Source of the DNA: Caballeronia sp. dw_19
GTDB lineage: Bacteria > Pseudomonadota > Gammaproteobacteria > Burkholderiales > Burkholderiaceae
Direction of reading: 5' to 3'
NCBI RefSeq assembly: GCF_018449515.1
Contig: NZ_JAAVUQ010000033.1
Location: 23,681 to 87,680 of the forward strand
DNA: 64,000 bases
This document shows positions 8,857 to 17,838 of this stretch, one piece after another. The notes beneath the pieces were generated by a model that worked only from the letters and a program-made list of their open reading frames with translations, ran no database searches and was not told the DNA's origin. A program made the translations under genes and the position numbers. Positions within the stretch are counted from its first letter, which is position 1. Each line of letters opens with the position of its first letter.

Positions 8857-9375
8857 TCACGCGGCTGACGAATAAACAAGATCACCTTCTACTAGTCGCA
8901 GACTCTCTAATAGATAGGTTTCCTCACAATTTTCCTCCTTCCCGCCACGATCGATCACGATAAAGTCCGCAGCAACATCCAGCACGATCAGCGGATGATG
9001 CCAGACGCCCCGCGCATAATTGACGCCCTGCCAGCCACGGGTGAAAAATGCGCGCAGTCTTGATGCGTCGAATTCACCTGCCGGCGCGACCACTACCAGA
9101 TACGACACCGCGCCAAGCGGCAGGAAGGCCTGGCTGCCCAGCGGGTGACGCTCCATCATCGATATCTCGACGGGTTGCGCACGCGGCTGACCCCGGAACA
9201 CGTTGATGAGCGGCCGGCCTCCCTCGTGCGCGCCAACATCCACGCTCGCCAGGTCGTGAAAGCGCTCGGTCGTGCCGCCGTTGATCGGAAAATGCTGCGC
9301 GCCGTCGAGTTCGATTACATCGCCGAATGGTTTAAACGCCGCGCGCGTCAGGGGTTCGAGCGTAAGCGTGCGCAT
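8857..9375 (-). CDS. allA: ureidoglycolate lyase
   Basis: A 172-residue AllA-family protein that cleaves ureidoglycolate to glyoxylate and urea, the last step of allantoin/allantoate use. Family marks are FKPFGDVIE near the start, MMERHPLGSQAFLPL, VNYARGVWHHPL (metal-binding His pair) and DFIVIDRGG near the end. Length is normal. It begins 6 nt after the allantoicase stop and is the last gene of the dctA-alc-allA operon. Confidence 0.94.
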   Translation of the reverse strand: MRTLTLEPLTRAAFKPFGDVIELDGAQHFPINGGTTERFHDLASVDVGAHEGGRPLINVFRGQPRAQPVEISMMERHPLGSQAFLPLGAVSYLVVVAPAGEFDASRLRAFFTRGWQGVNYARGVWHHPLIVLDVAADFIVIDRGGKEENCEETYLLESLRLVEGDLVYSSAA

Positions 9376-9381
9376 AGCTGC

Positions 9382-10392
9382 TTACTCGATCGCACCGAAC
9401 AGGCGCAAGCGCGACACGCCACCGTCCGGGAACATGTTGAAGCGAACGTGCGTGACAGGTCCAAGAGCCGCCACTTCACTTTCGAATCGATGGATATTGT
9501 CCGCCGACAGCTTTTGTTGCGGCAGCAATACTGGCCAGAACATGGCCTGGGTGACGAGCGATTCATCCGTGCCGCCGGTCACACGCGCTGCCTGCAGCGA
9601 ACAGCCATCGGGGAAATTGCCCTTGAAGTGGGCGGTATCGACTTCAATAGCGTGGATCACGCCGGGGTGCGCCAGCGCCACGATCGCCCAGTCGTTGCCG
9701 GGCTCACGGCGACGCCGCGTCTCCCAGCCGTCGCCCATGTCCACGCCGCGTCCTGGCATCAGCATTTGCGATGCCGGTCCGAAATGCTGGTTGTTCGCCG
9801 CCACCAGATAAGCGCCATTTTCGATGGCCGCAAGATCCACCCGCGACCCGCGTTCAACACGCGTCCAGTCCACCTTCGGCTGACCATAGACCCGCAGGCG
9901 CGCGATGCCGCCATCCGGGTAGATATTCACGCGCAGGTGCGTGTAGGCGCGGGTATCGACGATGGGAATATAGTGATGCTGGTTGCCTTGCAGCGTGGTC
10001 GCCGGCACGATCTCGCGCCAGTCGGCGTCGTCTTGCGGCGTGGCGCTGTCGCTCGTGCAGGCATCGATTGACGCTGCCGGCGGAAAGTTGCCGGTGAAGT
10101 GGCTCGTATCCAGGTCGATGCCGTGAATGGTGCCCGGCCGCGCCAGCTTGACGATGCAGAAGTCGTAACCGGTGGTGCGCTTGCGGCGCGTTTCCCAGCC
10201 GTCCATCCACTTGCCGTTGTGGTCGTATTTGCCCGGGATGAAAACCGCCGGCTGCGGGTCGAGCATGCGCTCCTTGGGCGCGAAGAATTCATCGCTGGCG
10301 AAGAGCGCGGTGGCGCCGAGACGCGGATCGGCAAGGTTCATGAAGCGGCGGGTAAATGCCGGAGCGTTGGGGTCGAGAACGGGGCTGGCCAT
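9382..10392 (-). CDS. alc: allantoicase
   Basis: A 336-residue allantoicase, which hydrolyses allantoate to ureidoglycolate and urea. The protein has the two-repeat architecture of the family: each half carries a DGWETRR motif (KWMDGWETRRKR and DMGDGWETRRRR), then IHGIDLDTSHFTGNFP or IHAIEVDTAHFKGNFP, and HVRFNMFPDGGVSRLRLFG at the end. The ATG at 10390-10392 has AAGGAA upstream; the longer upstream frame is not coding. It sits 49 nt after the carrier gene and 6 nt before allA. Confidence 0.94.
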   Translation of the reverse strand: MASPVLDPNAPAFTRRFMNLADPRLGATALFASDEFFAPKERMLDPQPAVFIPGKYDHNGKWMDGWETRRKRTTGYDFCIVKLARPGTIHGIDLDTSHFTGNFPPAASIDACTSDSATPQDDADWREIVPATTLQGNQHHYIPIVDTRAYTHLRVNIYPDGGIARLRVYGQPKVDWTRVERGSRVDLAAIENGAYLVAANNQHFGPASQMLMPGRGVDMGDGWETRRRREPGNDWAIVALAHPGVIHAIEVDTAHFKGNFPDGCSLQAARVTGGTDESLVTQAMFWPVLLPQQKLSADNIHRFESEVAALGPVTHVRFNMFPDGGVSRLRLFGAIE

Positions 10393-10441
10393 GAAGTAAG
10401 TTCCTTTAAAACGATTCAGGGGATGGCGATGAAGAGCGCGC

Positions 10442-11764
10442 TCAGAGAGCGTGTGCGGGTTCGTGGCCGTGACTTGTGCCGGCGTGATCGGCCGGAACGA
10501 AAAGCAGTTCGGTATCCTGATTGAGAACACGTGTGGCGCGAACGCGGTCAATATCCTTTTCCCACACGGCCACGACCACCGTCGCGACGCAGTTGCCGAT
10601 CAGGTTGGTGACAGCACGCGCAATACCCACGAACCAGTCCACCGGCAGGATCAACACGAGGCCGAGCACGGGAATGGCGGGAATCGCAGAAAGCGTGGCG
10701 GCAAGGATCACGATGGCTGAACCAGGAATGCCATGCGCGCCCTTCGACGTCACCAGCGACACCAGAACGACCACTATCAGGTCGTGGATCGACAGCGGCG
10801 TATTGGTGGCCTGCGCGATGAAAATCACGGCGAGCGTGAGATAGATCGAGAAACCGTCGAGGTTGAACGAGTAACCGGTCGGGATCACGAGGCCGACGGT
10901 GGAATCCTTCACGCCCATCCATTCGAGCTTGCGCATGATCTGCGGCAGCACGGCGTCCGACGAAGCGGTGCCGAGCACGATCAGCAGTTCCTCGCGCAGA
11001 TACCGTACGAGCTTGAAGATGCTGAAGCCGGTGAGCCGCATCACCACGCCGAGCACGACGAAGACGAAGATCAGGCAGCTCGCATAGAACACAACCACCA
11101 GCATGCCGAGTTGCTTCAGGGACTCCACGCCATAGGTCCCGGTCGTAAATGCAATCGCGCCGAGCACGCCGAGCGGCGCGAGCTTGATGATGAAACCCAT
11201 GATGCGAAAAAACACGTGCGAGAGTTCATCGATAAGACTCGTCACGCGTTGCGCCTTCTCGCCCAGCAGCGAGAGCGCCGCGCCGAACAGCACAGAGAAC
11301 ACGAGTACCTGCAAGATGTCACCCTTCGCGAAGGCGTCGGTGGCGGTATCGGGGATGATCTTGAGCAGGAAGCCGGCCGTGTCTTTCAGGCTTTTCGCGT
11401 GTTCGGTGTAGGTGGCGAGTGAACCGGCGTCCAGCGTATGGAGATCGATATTCATGCCAACGCCCGGTCGGGTTGCATACGCGAGCAAGGCGCCGATCAC
11501 GAGCGCGAGCGTGGTCATCACCTCGAAATAGACCACCGACTTCAGCCCGACGCGCCCGACTTTCTTCAGGTTGCCCGCGCTTGCCATGCCCGAGACGACC
11601 ACGCAGAACACGATCGGTCCGATCACCATCTTGATGAGCTTGAGGAAACCGTCGCCAAGCGGCCTCAGCGTTTGCGCGAAATGGGGAAACACCGCGCCGA
11701 TCACGATCCCGGCGACCAGCGCGATCATGACTCGTCCAAACAGGGAATTAAGAAATCTCAACAC
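10442..11764 (-). CDS. dctA: DctA-type dicarboxylate/cation symporter
   Basis: A 440-residue member of the DAACS family with eight predicted membrane helices and the hairpin/substrate motifs TGYSFNLDG and ASSDAVLPQIM. These carriers import C4-dicarboxylates with protons or sodium. The GTG start at 11762-11764 is chosen because AGGAG lies 8 nt before it and LRFLNSLFGRV is the usual N-terminus; an upstream ATG at 11804 adds 14 polar residues. It heads the allantoin operon, so its real cargo could be a ureide or glyoxylate-related acid, which is an inference. A FadR-like operator lies 55 bp upstream. Confidence 0.88.
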   Translation of the reverse strand: MLRFLNSLFGRVMIALVAGIVIGAVFPHFAQTLRPLGDGFLKLIKMVIGPIVFCVVVSGMASAGNLKKVGRVGLKSVVYFEVMTTLALVIGALLAYATRPGVGMNIDLHTLDAGSLATYTEHAKSLKDTAGFLLKIIPDTATDAFAKGDILQVLVFSVLFGAALSLLGEKAQRVTSLIDELSHVFFRIMGFIIKLAPLGVLGAIAFTTGTYGVESLKQLGMLVVVFYASCLIFVFVVLGVVMRLTGFSIFKLVRYLREELLIVLGTASSDAVLPQIMRKLEWMGVKDSTVGLVIPTGYSFNLDGFSIYLTLAVIFIAQATNTPLSIHDLIVVVLVSLVTSKGAHGIPGSAIVILAATLSAIPAIPVLGLVLILPVDWFVGIARAVTNLIGNCVATVVVAVWEKDIDRVRATRVLNQDTELLFVPADHAGTSHGHEPAHAL

Positions 11765-11819
11765 AATGTTTCTCCTCGGTGTCGCACGGCACGGGATGGT
11801 GATCATGCTAACTGTTCAG

Positions 11820-11834
11820 ACTGGTCGGACCAGT
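11820..11834. promoter_or_regulatory. FadR/GntR-type operator (site 1)
   Basis: ACTGGTCGGACCAGT is a perfect 15-bp palindrome of the FadR-subfamily type (core GGTC-N-GACC). It lies between dctA and the divergent GntR gene, 55 bp before the dctA start, where a repressor would block the dctA-alc-allA promoter. Confidence 0.75.
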
Positions 11835-11963
11835 TGCTGATGAGGAATATTAGAAAGCCGATATAGTGGAGTCAAGATCCGTTTGATACCGGTTTACCCG
11901 GGTTTTCAGCGCGCTTTCAAGCGAAAAAGGCGTGACAGAGCAGACGCTTCGGTGGTGTCGGCC

Positions 11964-11983
11964 TACAATGGCGGTCAGACCGC
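11964..11983 (+). promoter_or_regulatory. gntR promoter with overlapping operator (site 2)
   Basis: A -10-like TACAAT (11964-11969) is followed directly by the perfect palindrome GCGGTCAGACCGC (11971-11983), which has the same GGTC-N-GACC core as site 1. The operator covers the expected start of transcription of the GntR gene at 12002, so the regulator probably represses itself. Confidence 0.65.
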
Positions 11984-12001
11984 GCCACTCTTAACTGTCC
12001 T

Positions 12002-12691
12002 ATGAAAAATGTTCCGCATACCGTGACCGATGCCGCCATCGCGACTATTCGTGAGCGCATCGAGACGAGCGTTTATCCGGTGGGAAGTTTGCTGCCGGCG
12101 CAGCGGCAGTTGTCGGAGGAACTGGCGATCAGCCGGGCCTCGCTGCGTGAAGCGCTGTCCACGCTGGAAGCGCTCGGGATGCTGAATATTCGTCCCGGCA
12201 AGGGCGTGTATGTGAACAGCGCCGAGGCGGCCGGCACGCACGCCTGGCGTTTCGCCGATCAGGCGTCGCTTCCCGATACCTACCAGATGCGCTTCGCGCT
12301 CGAGGGTTTCGTCGCGCGGCTGGCGGCGCCGGCTATTGGGGACGCGGACATCGTCTGGCTGCAGGACAATCTCGACTCGCTGCAAAGCGCACTGACCTGC
12401 GCCGAACTCGACGAAGCCGCGCAACTCGACTTCGCGTTCCATATGCGCATCGTGAGCCTCGCGGGTAATACGGCCATTGAATCGATCCTGCGCGGCAGCG
12501 CCGACATCATGAAAGAGAGCCAGCGTTTGCCGTTTTATCGGCGGGAACTTGTGCTGTCGACGTATCACGAGCATCTGGCGATTGTCGAAGCGTTGAAGGC
12601 GCGCGACAGCGAACACGCCGGGCGAGCAATTGAAACGCATATCGTGAACGCGGCTCAGCGGGCGGGCGTTCATTTTCCGATTCCGGTTTAA
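12002..12691 (+). CDS. GntR/FadR-family regulator of the allantoin operon
   Basis: A 229-residue regulator with an N-terminal winged helix (AIATIRERIETSVYPVGSLL, SRASLREALSTLEALGM) and a C-terminal FCD ligand domain (about 90-215, including FAFHMRIVSLAGN and TYHEHLAIVEAL, whose His residues bind metal in the family). It is divergent from dctA-alc-allA. Two GGTC-N-GACC palindromes in the shared gap are its likely operators. The inducer is probably allantoate, glyoxylate or a related acid; this is inferred from context only. Confidence 0.88.
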   Translation: MKNVPHTVTDAAIATIRERIETSVYPVGSLLPAQRQLSEELAISRASLREALSTLEALGMLNIRPGKGVYVNSAEAAGTHAWRFADQASLPDTYQMRFALEGFVARLAAPAIGDADIVWLQDNLDSLQSALTCAELDEAAQLDFAFHMRIVSLAGNTAIESILRGSADIMKESQRLPFYRRELVLSTYHEHLAIVEALKARDSEHAGRAIETHIVNAAQRAGVHFPIPV

Positions 12692-12984
12692 TGCGGCAGA
12701 ACGTGTTTACCCCGTGCGACGATGACGTGAAACGGCCGCGCGGGTTATTCACCGTTTATGTTGAGAACCCTGTGGATAACGTGTCTGGCGACCATCTAAG
12801 CGCTTGATGTAGCTCGGATTTGAGCCGCTGCCTCGGTTTGGTCAGCGGCGCGTCGCGCCGGGAAAATCCGCTTGGTCCTGACCTCGACAACGGGAATCAC
12901 CCGACCTGCGGTGCCAGCGCGAATGACCCGCATCGAGCACGCTGGGACACGTGCCGCGCGAGCATCGCCTTCTACAATGCGTCC
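12692..12984. other. intergenic region with a consensus DnaA box
   Basis: No gene is seen. The stretch contains TGTGGATAA at 12771-12779 (the complement of TTATCCACA, the consensus DnaA box) and a weaker TTATTCACC at 12745-12753. An ACAATG stretch just before the AraC start may be part of its promoter. Longer frames running into the AraC gene from here lack ribosome sites. Confidence 0.4.
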
Positions 12985-13932
12985 ATGCCGCCGCCTATTT
13001 CCAGACCGACATCCGATCGCCACGCTGACTTGATTGCCCGCGCGCTGGCCCATGCAGAGAGTCATCTCGACGAACCGCTAACCGCCGAAACCCTCGCCGA
13101 TTGCGCTGCCATGTCGCGCCATCATTTTCATCGGATGTTTCGCGCTTATACGGGCTGCACGGTGGCGAACTATGTGACCTTGCTGCGGCTTCGACGCGCC
13201 TGTGCGCTGCTGGTCAGCGGCCATGAAGCGGTATCGGATATTGCGTTGAAGGTGGGCTACGAGTCCGCACAGGCACTCGCCAAAGCAATGCGCCGTGATC
13301 TCGACACCACGCCGACGGATGTGCGTCGAGGCAATGTCCCCGCATGGAACGACCTTTTTACACATTGTCGCGAACCCGATTTTCCCTCTGCTCTCAAAGG
13401 AGCCGCCGTCATGCAAGTCTCTCGAATGACCCACTTGCCCGAGGGCATCGTCGCCCTGACCGCCACGGGGCGCGGCATGGTCGACAACAACATGATGCGG
13501 GCAGCGCAACAGGCATTTGGCGAGCTGATGCAAGTAGTGAATGGCGCGGGCCTTCGCGATCAGGTGTCGAGTTACATGAGCGTGGTTCCCGACGACCCCA
13601 AAGGTCCTGACGATCCGCATTGCCGTTTTGTCGCGGGCCTGGTGTTCGGTTATTCGATGGCCACAGGCAGCGGGCAGTGCGAGCAACCGGACGGCCTGGC
13701 ACTTTCCGGCACGCTGAACTGGCAACCGATCGCAAGCGGCCGCTATGCGGTTTTCACCCACGTCGGTCCTTATACGACGTTGCATCGCACATGGAAGGCG
13801 GCGTATCGGGACTGGCTACCGTCATCGGGCGAACAGCTTCGCGACGAACCGCCGCTGGAGGTCAACCTGAACCGGCCCGAGGTCACTCCTCCGGAAGCGC
13901 TTCGGACGGAAGTGTGGCTGCCTTTGGTGTAG
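12985..13932 (+). CDS. AraC-family regulator with GyrI-like effector domain
   Basis: A 315-residue protein with the reverse order of most AraC regulators: the two helix-turn-helix motifs come first (residues about 14-110, AETLADCAAMSRHHFHRMFR and VSDIALKVGYESAQALAKAM) and a GyrI-like small-molecule domain follows (about 140-315, with YAVFTHVGPYTTLHRTWKAA). This is the Rob/SAV-type layout seen in drug- or stress-responsive activators. The ATG at 12985 is chosen because the family starts just before the first helix. No obvious partner gene sits beside it. Confidence 0.88.
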   Translation: MPPPISRPTSDRHADLIARALAHAESHLDEPLTAETLADCAAMSRHHFHRMFRAYTGCTVANYVTLLRLRRACALLVSGHEAVSDIALKVGYESAQALAKAMRRDLDTTPTDVRRGNVPAWNDLFTHCREPDFPSALKGAAVMQVSRMTHLPEGIVALTATGRGMVDNNMMRAAQQAFGELMQVVNGAGLRDQVSSYMSVVPDDPKGPDDPHCRFVAGLVFGYSMATGSGQCEQPDGLALSGTLNWQPIASGRYAVFTHVGPYTTLHRTWKAAYRDWLPSSGEQLRDEPPLEVNLNRPEVTPPEALRTEVWLPLV

Positions 13933-14339
13933 CGAACAGGTTTCGCTTGCGCCGATGAACCGATCGAGGCTCCCAGGGCGCGAGTGGACCAAACGCTCAA
14001 CATGCCTGCATCATCGATGCAAACCCGCTCACCAAAGCAAAGCAAAACATCCGGCTGGAAAAGCCAGCGCAAAAGCCCAGGGCAACACCTTGGCGCCATA
14101 CGCTTCGCCCACGGCGATCGCAATGTTGATGCTCACGGGCGATTGAACGGCACGAGGCGCCGGTCAACCGGCCAGAGCACCGCGAGTCCGCGTCACTGGA
14201 ACAGTCAGGAGCCGGTGTTAATATCTACCGCTCAGATTAAAGCCCCACCCCGCTCATATCCGATACCCGCTTAGGTCCAGTCTCGCCTCGGACGGCCGCC
14301 CGAATTTCCACCCAGCACCTTCATTCGAAGGAACCCGCA
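13933..14339. other. intergenic region, possible membrane-protein remnant on the minus strand
   Basis: No intact gene. On the minus strand a frame ending at the TGA 14029-14031 reads SPVSINIAIAVGEAYGAKVL and then PWAFALAFPAGCFALLW. It looks like a hydrophobic C-terminal segment of a transporter without its body. The parent family was not identified, and this could be chance. Confidence 0.25.
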
Positions 14340-14975
14340 GTGATCCGATCGCAACCGCCGGCGCATTCCGATGCGTCCGGAGATGACCTGCATCGTCATA
14401 TTGTCGATGCCGTTCATGAACATGGCTGGTCGGAGCAGGACATTTTCTTGCCGCCGGATCTGACCCTCGCGCTGGCGCTGGAATGCGCGGCACTCGCGGC
14501 GGCCGGGAAGCTGACCCAGGCGCGTGTCAGCCAGGGCGCGGCACGCTCGCTGCAACCTGGCGTGCGCGGCGACCGGATCCGGTGGCTGGAGACGGGTCAG
14601 TCGGACGCGTGCGACCGTTATCTCGCGATCATGGAAACACTTCGTATCGCATTGAATCGCGGCCTGTTCCTGGGTCTCGATGAATACGAAAGCCACTTTG
14701 CGTTCTACGCACCGGGCGCTTCATACATGCAGCACCGTGACCGGTTTCGCCACGACGACAGCCGGACCGTATCCGTGATCGTCTATCTGAATGCGGACTG
14801 GCTGCCCGAGCACGGCGGTGCTTTAAGGCTGCATCCGGAAGGTTCGAGCGCGCGAGATATCGCGCCGGTCGGCAACCGGATCGCGGTGTTTTTATCCGCC
14901 GACATGCTGCACGAAGTATTGCCCGCGACGCGCGACCGTTTATCGCTCACGGGATGGTTCAGACGCCGCGCTTAA
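14340..14975 (+). CDS. 2OG-Fe(II) oxygenase, prolyl 4-hydroxylase-like
   Basis: A 211-residue dioxygenase-fold protein of the SM-20/P4H-related kind. The iron triad is visible: HRD (His132, Asp134) in SYMQHRDRF and His191 in DMLHEVLP, with an Arg near 200 for 2-oxoglutarate before the closing LTGWFRR. It probably hydroxylates a protein or amino-acid side chain. It starts with GTG preceded by AAGGAA. It stands alone, convergent with the ATPase gene. Confidence 0.85.
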   Translation: MIRSQPPAHSDASGDDLHRHIVDAVHEHGWSEQDIFLPPDLTLALALECAALAAAGKLTQARVSQGAARSLQPGVRGDRIRWLETGQSDACDRYLAIMETLRIALNRGLFLGLDEYESHFAFYAPGASYMQHRDRFRHDDSRTVSVIVYLNADWLPEHGGALRLHPEGSSARDIAPVGNRIAVFLSADMLHEVLPATRDRLSLTGWFRRRA

Positions 14976-15083
14976 TGCTTAGTGCGCTTAAAGCGCGTGA
15001 CGTCGCGGCTGGACCGTTTCCGGTTCCAGCCGCGATGCGCATTGACCGCTCGTGTCAAGCGCGAAGGTTAAAAAGCGCGTTCG

Positions 15084-16220
15084 TCAGCCCGGAGCATCCT
15101 CACCCAGGGTGCATTGTTCACGGATCCACTGCGCGAACGCTTCATCTTCAAAGCGATATTCACCATGCGCCAGTTTGGTCACGATGTTGTCGGCCTGAAG
15201 CCGGCGCAACGAATGCGCGGGCGTGTTCATCGGCGGCGCTTTGGGCAAGCCGAGCAAGGTCCCGAGTTGCTCCCGCGCCGCCTGACTATGAAAGTCCGAA
15301 ACCATGCCGTCGGCCATCATGCCGAGCAGCGCGCGGTCGGCTGGCAACAATCCGGTCCACTGCCGCTTGAATTGCGCGTTGTTGAACACGTGCTCTTTGG
15401 TGAATTGCAACGCCGCTTCGGGACCATCGAACGGATACGTAAGATGCCGCTCCAGAAAACGCCGGAAGAATTCAGGCGTGCTGTTGAGCTGATCGAAAGC
15501 CGCGACCGCATGTTTCATCGAGAGCTGATGCTTGGCAATGGTATTGACCTTCTCCACCATGAACTCGAGGAAATCGCGACCGAGCAGCGGAAAAGGTTCA
15601 AGGGGCGCCCAGTTGAAAAATGGCTCGGACGAGCGTCCGAACATGGTTCGCAAGGTCGATTCCGAACTGCCGGCAAAGATCACTTTCAGCCGATCCTTGC
15701 GAACGTCCAGCCCGGCACGCAGCGCATGCGCAAAATTCGAGTGGGTCGCGGCAGCAAGAACCTGCGCTTCATCTATGATCAGAAGCAGCGGTTTCGGCTG
15801 GGAATCGAAGGCCTTGAGCGCGTCCGATAAAAGCGTGCCGACATACTTCTTGTCCTCCGCCGATAATTCCGCCTCGACCGACGCCTCGCCGAATGCAGGA
15901 ATCTTGCCCGTGGCTTTGAGCTTCCTGACCGGATTTTTGGCTTGACGTGCAAGCCTGGTCCACCAGTTAGGCTCGATAGCGCCGTAGAGGGCACCGACCA
16001 GCGCGCCGGCGGGCTCCTCGTCGTCGTCCCACAGGTTCACGTACGCGCTCAGGTAACCGCCCGCCATGGCTGCCGGGATGAGGTCTTTCAGCAGAAATTC
16101 AGTTTTACCCATCCGCCGCCGTGCGAACAGCGTGCGCGCGGAAGAAAGACCCAGCCCGAACAGGTTCAGATAACCTGCAGCGAGCTCAGGACGAGAAAAA
16201 TGCCATTGATCGGGTTTCAT
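15084..16220 (-). CDS. AAA+ ATPase, single-gene locus
   Basis: A 378-residue P-loop ATPase of the archaeal-type ATPase_2-like class: Walker A RRRMGKT (34-40), Walker B LLLIIDEAQ (about 145-153), a GSSESTLRTMFG sensor region and a small C-terminal helical domain that may be a winged helix (SLRRLQADNIVTKLAHGEYR). Relatives are often encoded with a nuclease or effector partner, but here both neighbours are convergent or unrelated. No Shine-Dalgarno precedes the ATG; the 50 bp upstream hold three TATATCA half-sites. Function unknown. Confidence 0.75.
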   Translation of the reverse strand: MKPDQWHFSRPELAAGYLNLFGLGLSSARTLFARRRMGKTEFLLKDLIPAAMAGGYLSAYVNLWDDDEEPAGALVGALYGAIEPNWWTRLARQAKNPVRKLKATGKIPAFGEASVEAELSAEDKKYVGTLLSDALKAFDSQPKPLLLIIDEAQVLAAATHSNFAHALRAGLDVRKDRLKVIFAGSSESTLRTMFGRSSEPFFNWAPLEPFPLLGRDFLEFMVEKVNTIAKHQLSMKHAVAAFDQLNSTPEFFRRFLERHLTYPFDGPEAALQFTKEHVFNNAQFKRQWTGLLPADRALLGMMADGMVSDFHSQAAREQLGTLLGLPKAPPMNTPAHSLRRLQADNIVTKLAHGEYRFEDEAFAQWIREQCTLGEDAPG

Positions 16221-16229
16221 GTTTCAAAC

Positions 16230-16269
16230 TATATCATCACATTTTAAATATATCAAAACTGATGATATA
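16230..16269. promoter_or_regulatory. three TATATCA half-sites before the ATPase gene
   Basis: TATATCA occurs at 16230-16236 and 16249-16255 and in reverse (TGATATA) at 16263-16269. ATATCATCA (16231-16239) and TGATGATAT (16260-16268) also form an inverted repeat. The first copy ends about 10 bp upstream of the ATPase start codon on its coding strand. The arrangement suggests an operator, perhaps bound by the gene's own product. Confidence 0.45.
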
Positions 16270-16278
16270 ACTTGATAG

Positions 16279-17838
16279 TCAGCGTCCCCTATCCTTTCCA
16301 GGATTCCCTTCCTCCGTCAGCCGCCTTGCCGCTTCGCGCTTTAAAACCGCCCGGTCGATCTTGTTGGTCGACGCGAGCGGAAACGCATCGACGAACCAGA
16401 CTTGCCGCGGATGCTGATAGGCCGGGGCGTGCTCCAGCGCGAACGCCTTCACCTCCTCCGCGCTCAATTGCGCCCCCGGTTTCAGCACGACAAAGGCCAC
16501 GGGTTTCGTACCCTTGATCGCATCGTCGACGGGAATCACGCTCGCTTGCTGGATTGACGGATGCCACTCGAGCATCTTTTCTACATCACCCGGGAAGATG
16601 TTTTCTCCACCGGAAACGAACATGTCGTCGCGTCGTCCGATGAACGTGTAGAAGTCGTTTTCATCGCGGCGGAATACATCGCCGGTGCGATAAAAGCCGT
16701 CCGGCGTGATCGGCGTCGCCAGGTCCGGGCGGTTGTGATATCCGTTCATCAGCCCCGCGCTGCGCATCTCCAGTTCGCCTTCGCTCGCGAGCTCGCCGTT
16801 CGTATCGATGAGACGAAGTTCCACTTGGCGGTGCGCCGCGCCGATCGCGTGCGTTGGCATAGGCAAGCCCGCGGGATGCGGTCCAAACACGACCGGCCCA
16901 CCCTCGGTCGTGCCATACGCGTTGATGACCGTCGCGTTCGGCAGCAGCGCGTGAGTCCGCTCGAGCAACGCACCACTGACCGGCGCCGAGCCCATCCGCA
17001 CATAACGCACCGACGACAAATCCGTGCGCGCAAGCAGTTCATGCTCCTGCATCATCATGGCGATCATCGGCGGCACGGAAGTGAGCCACGTGCAGCGATA
17101 AGTATCGATAGCGCGAATGTAATTGCGCGCGTTGAAAGCGGGCATCAACACGGTCGTGGCGCGAGCGCTCAACGTAAGGAACACCAGCGCGAGCGCGTTC
17201 ATGTGGTAAAGCGGCGCGGCGATCAGCACACGCTCACCGCTCAGTGGCTGCGCTTTCAAGCGCGTCTCGACCACCCAGAGATGACTCGCGTGCGAAAGCA
17301 CGACGCCCTTGGGCCGCCCCGTGGAACCCGATGTATAGAGGAACAAAGCGGCTTCGTTTTCGTGTGGAACGACGGGCACGAAGGTCGGGCCGTGCGATTT
17401 TTCCGCTGCAATAAACGATTGAAATCCCTGCGCACCAGGGGCTTCCTCTTGACCACCGAACACCACGCGCGGCAGGGTCGCAGGCGCATCGCCTACCCGC
17501 TGGGAATCTGTGAAGACGAGACGCGCTCCGCTATCCGCGATCACGTCCGCAATCAGCGCGCGTGGGAATTTATAGTTGACCGGCACGGCGACCAGCCCCG
17601 CGCGCATGATGCCCAGCATCGTCGCGACATAGTCCGCTGAATTGGCCGCGAGCAATGCAACGCGCTCGCCTCGCGCGTACTGAGCGGCGAGCGTATAGGC
17701 CACTGCGTCGGCGAGCGCATCGAGTTCAGCGAAGGTGTATCGGCGCTCGTTGAAACCATCGTCAAGGCCGATGATGGCGAGTGTATCGGCGCCCTCGCCG
17801 CGTGCAATCAGCGCGCCGAGATTCGTCGGAAAAGTCAT
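16279..17838 (-). CDS. acyl-CoA ligase (AMP-binding)
   Basis: A 519-residue ANL-superfamily enzyme that activates a carboxylate with ATP and CoA. The P-loop YTSGSTGRPKG is at 168-178; INAYGTTEGG, YRTGDVFRRDENDFYTFIGR and a C-terminal catalytic Lys in TNKIDRAVLK are all present, so it should be active. Its ATG overlaps the stop of the glyoxalase-like gene (ATGA), and it is the last gene of the eight-gene unit beginning at 23408. The substrate is unknown; context suggests a small organic acid brought in by the adjacent ABC importer. Confidence 0.9.
   Translation of the reverse strand: MTFPTNLGALIARGEGADTLAIIGLDDGFNERRYTFAELDALADAVAYTLAAQYARGERVALLAANSADYVATMLGIMRAGLVAVPVNYKFPRALIADVIADSGARLVFTDSQRVGDAPATLPRVVFGGQEEAPGAQGFQSFIAAEKSHGPTFVPVVPHENEAALFLYTSGSTGRPKGVVLSHASHLWVVETRLKAQPLSGERVLIAAPLYHMNALALVFLTLSARATTVLMPAFNARNYIRAIDTYRCTWLTSVPPMIAMMMQEHELLARTDLSSVRYVRMGSAPVSGALLERTHALLPNATVINAYGTTEGGPVVFGPHPAGLPMPTHAIGAAHRQVELRLIDTNGELASEGELEMRSAGLMNGYHNRPDLATPITPDGFYRTGDVFRRDENDFYTFIGRRDDMFVSGGENIFPGDVEKMLEWHPSIQQASVIPVDDAIKGTKPVAFVVLKPGAQLSAEEVKAFALEHAPAYQHPRQVWFVDAFPLASTNKIDRAVLKREAARRLTEEGNPGKDRGR

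Noticed and set aside
12745..12779. DnaA-box-like sites (TTATTCACC, TGTGGATAA) as an origin
   Set aside because: Only one consensus and one mismatched box, far from rep, no AT-rich unwinding stretch; listed only as a note.
14029..14160. Hydrophobic minus-strand frame as a gene
   Set aside because: Too short and without a start; listed as a possible remnant only.
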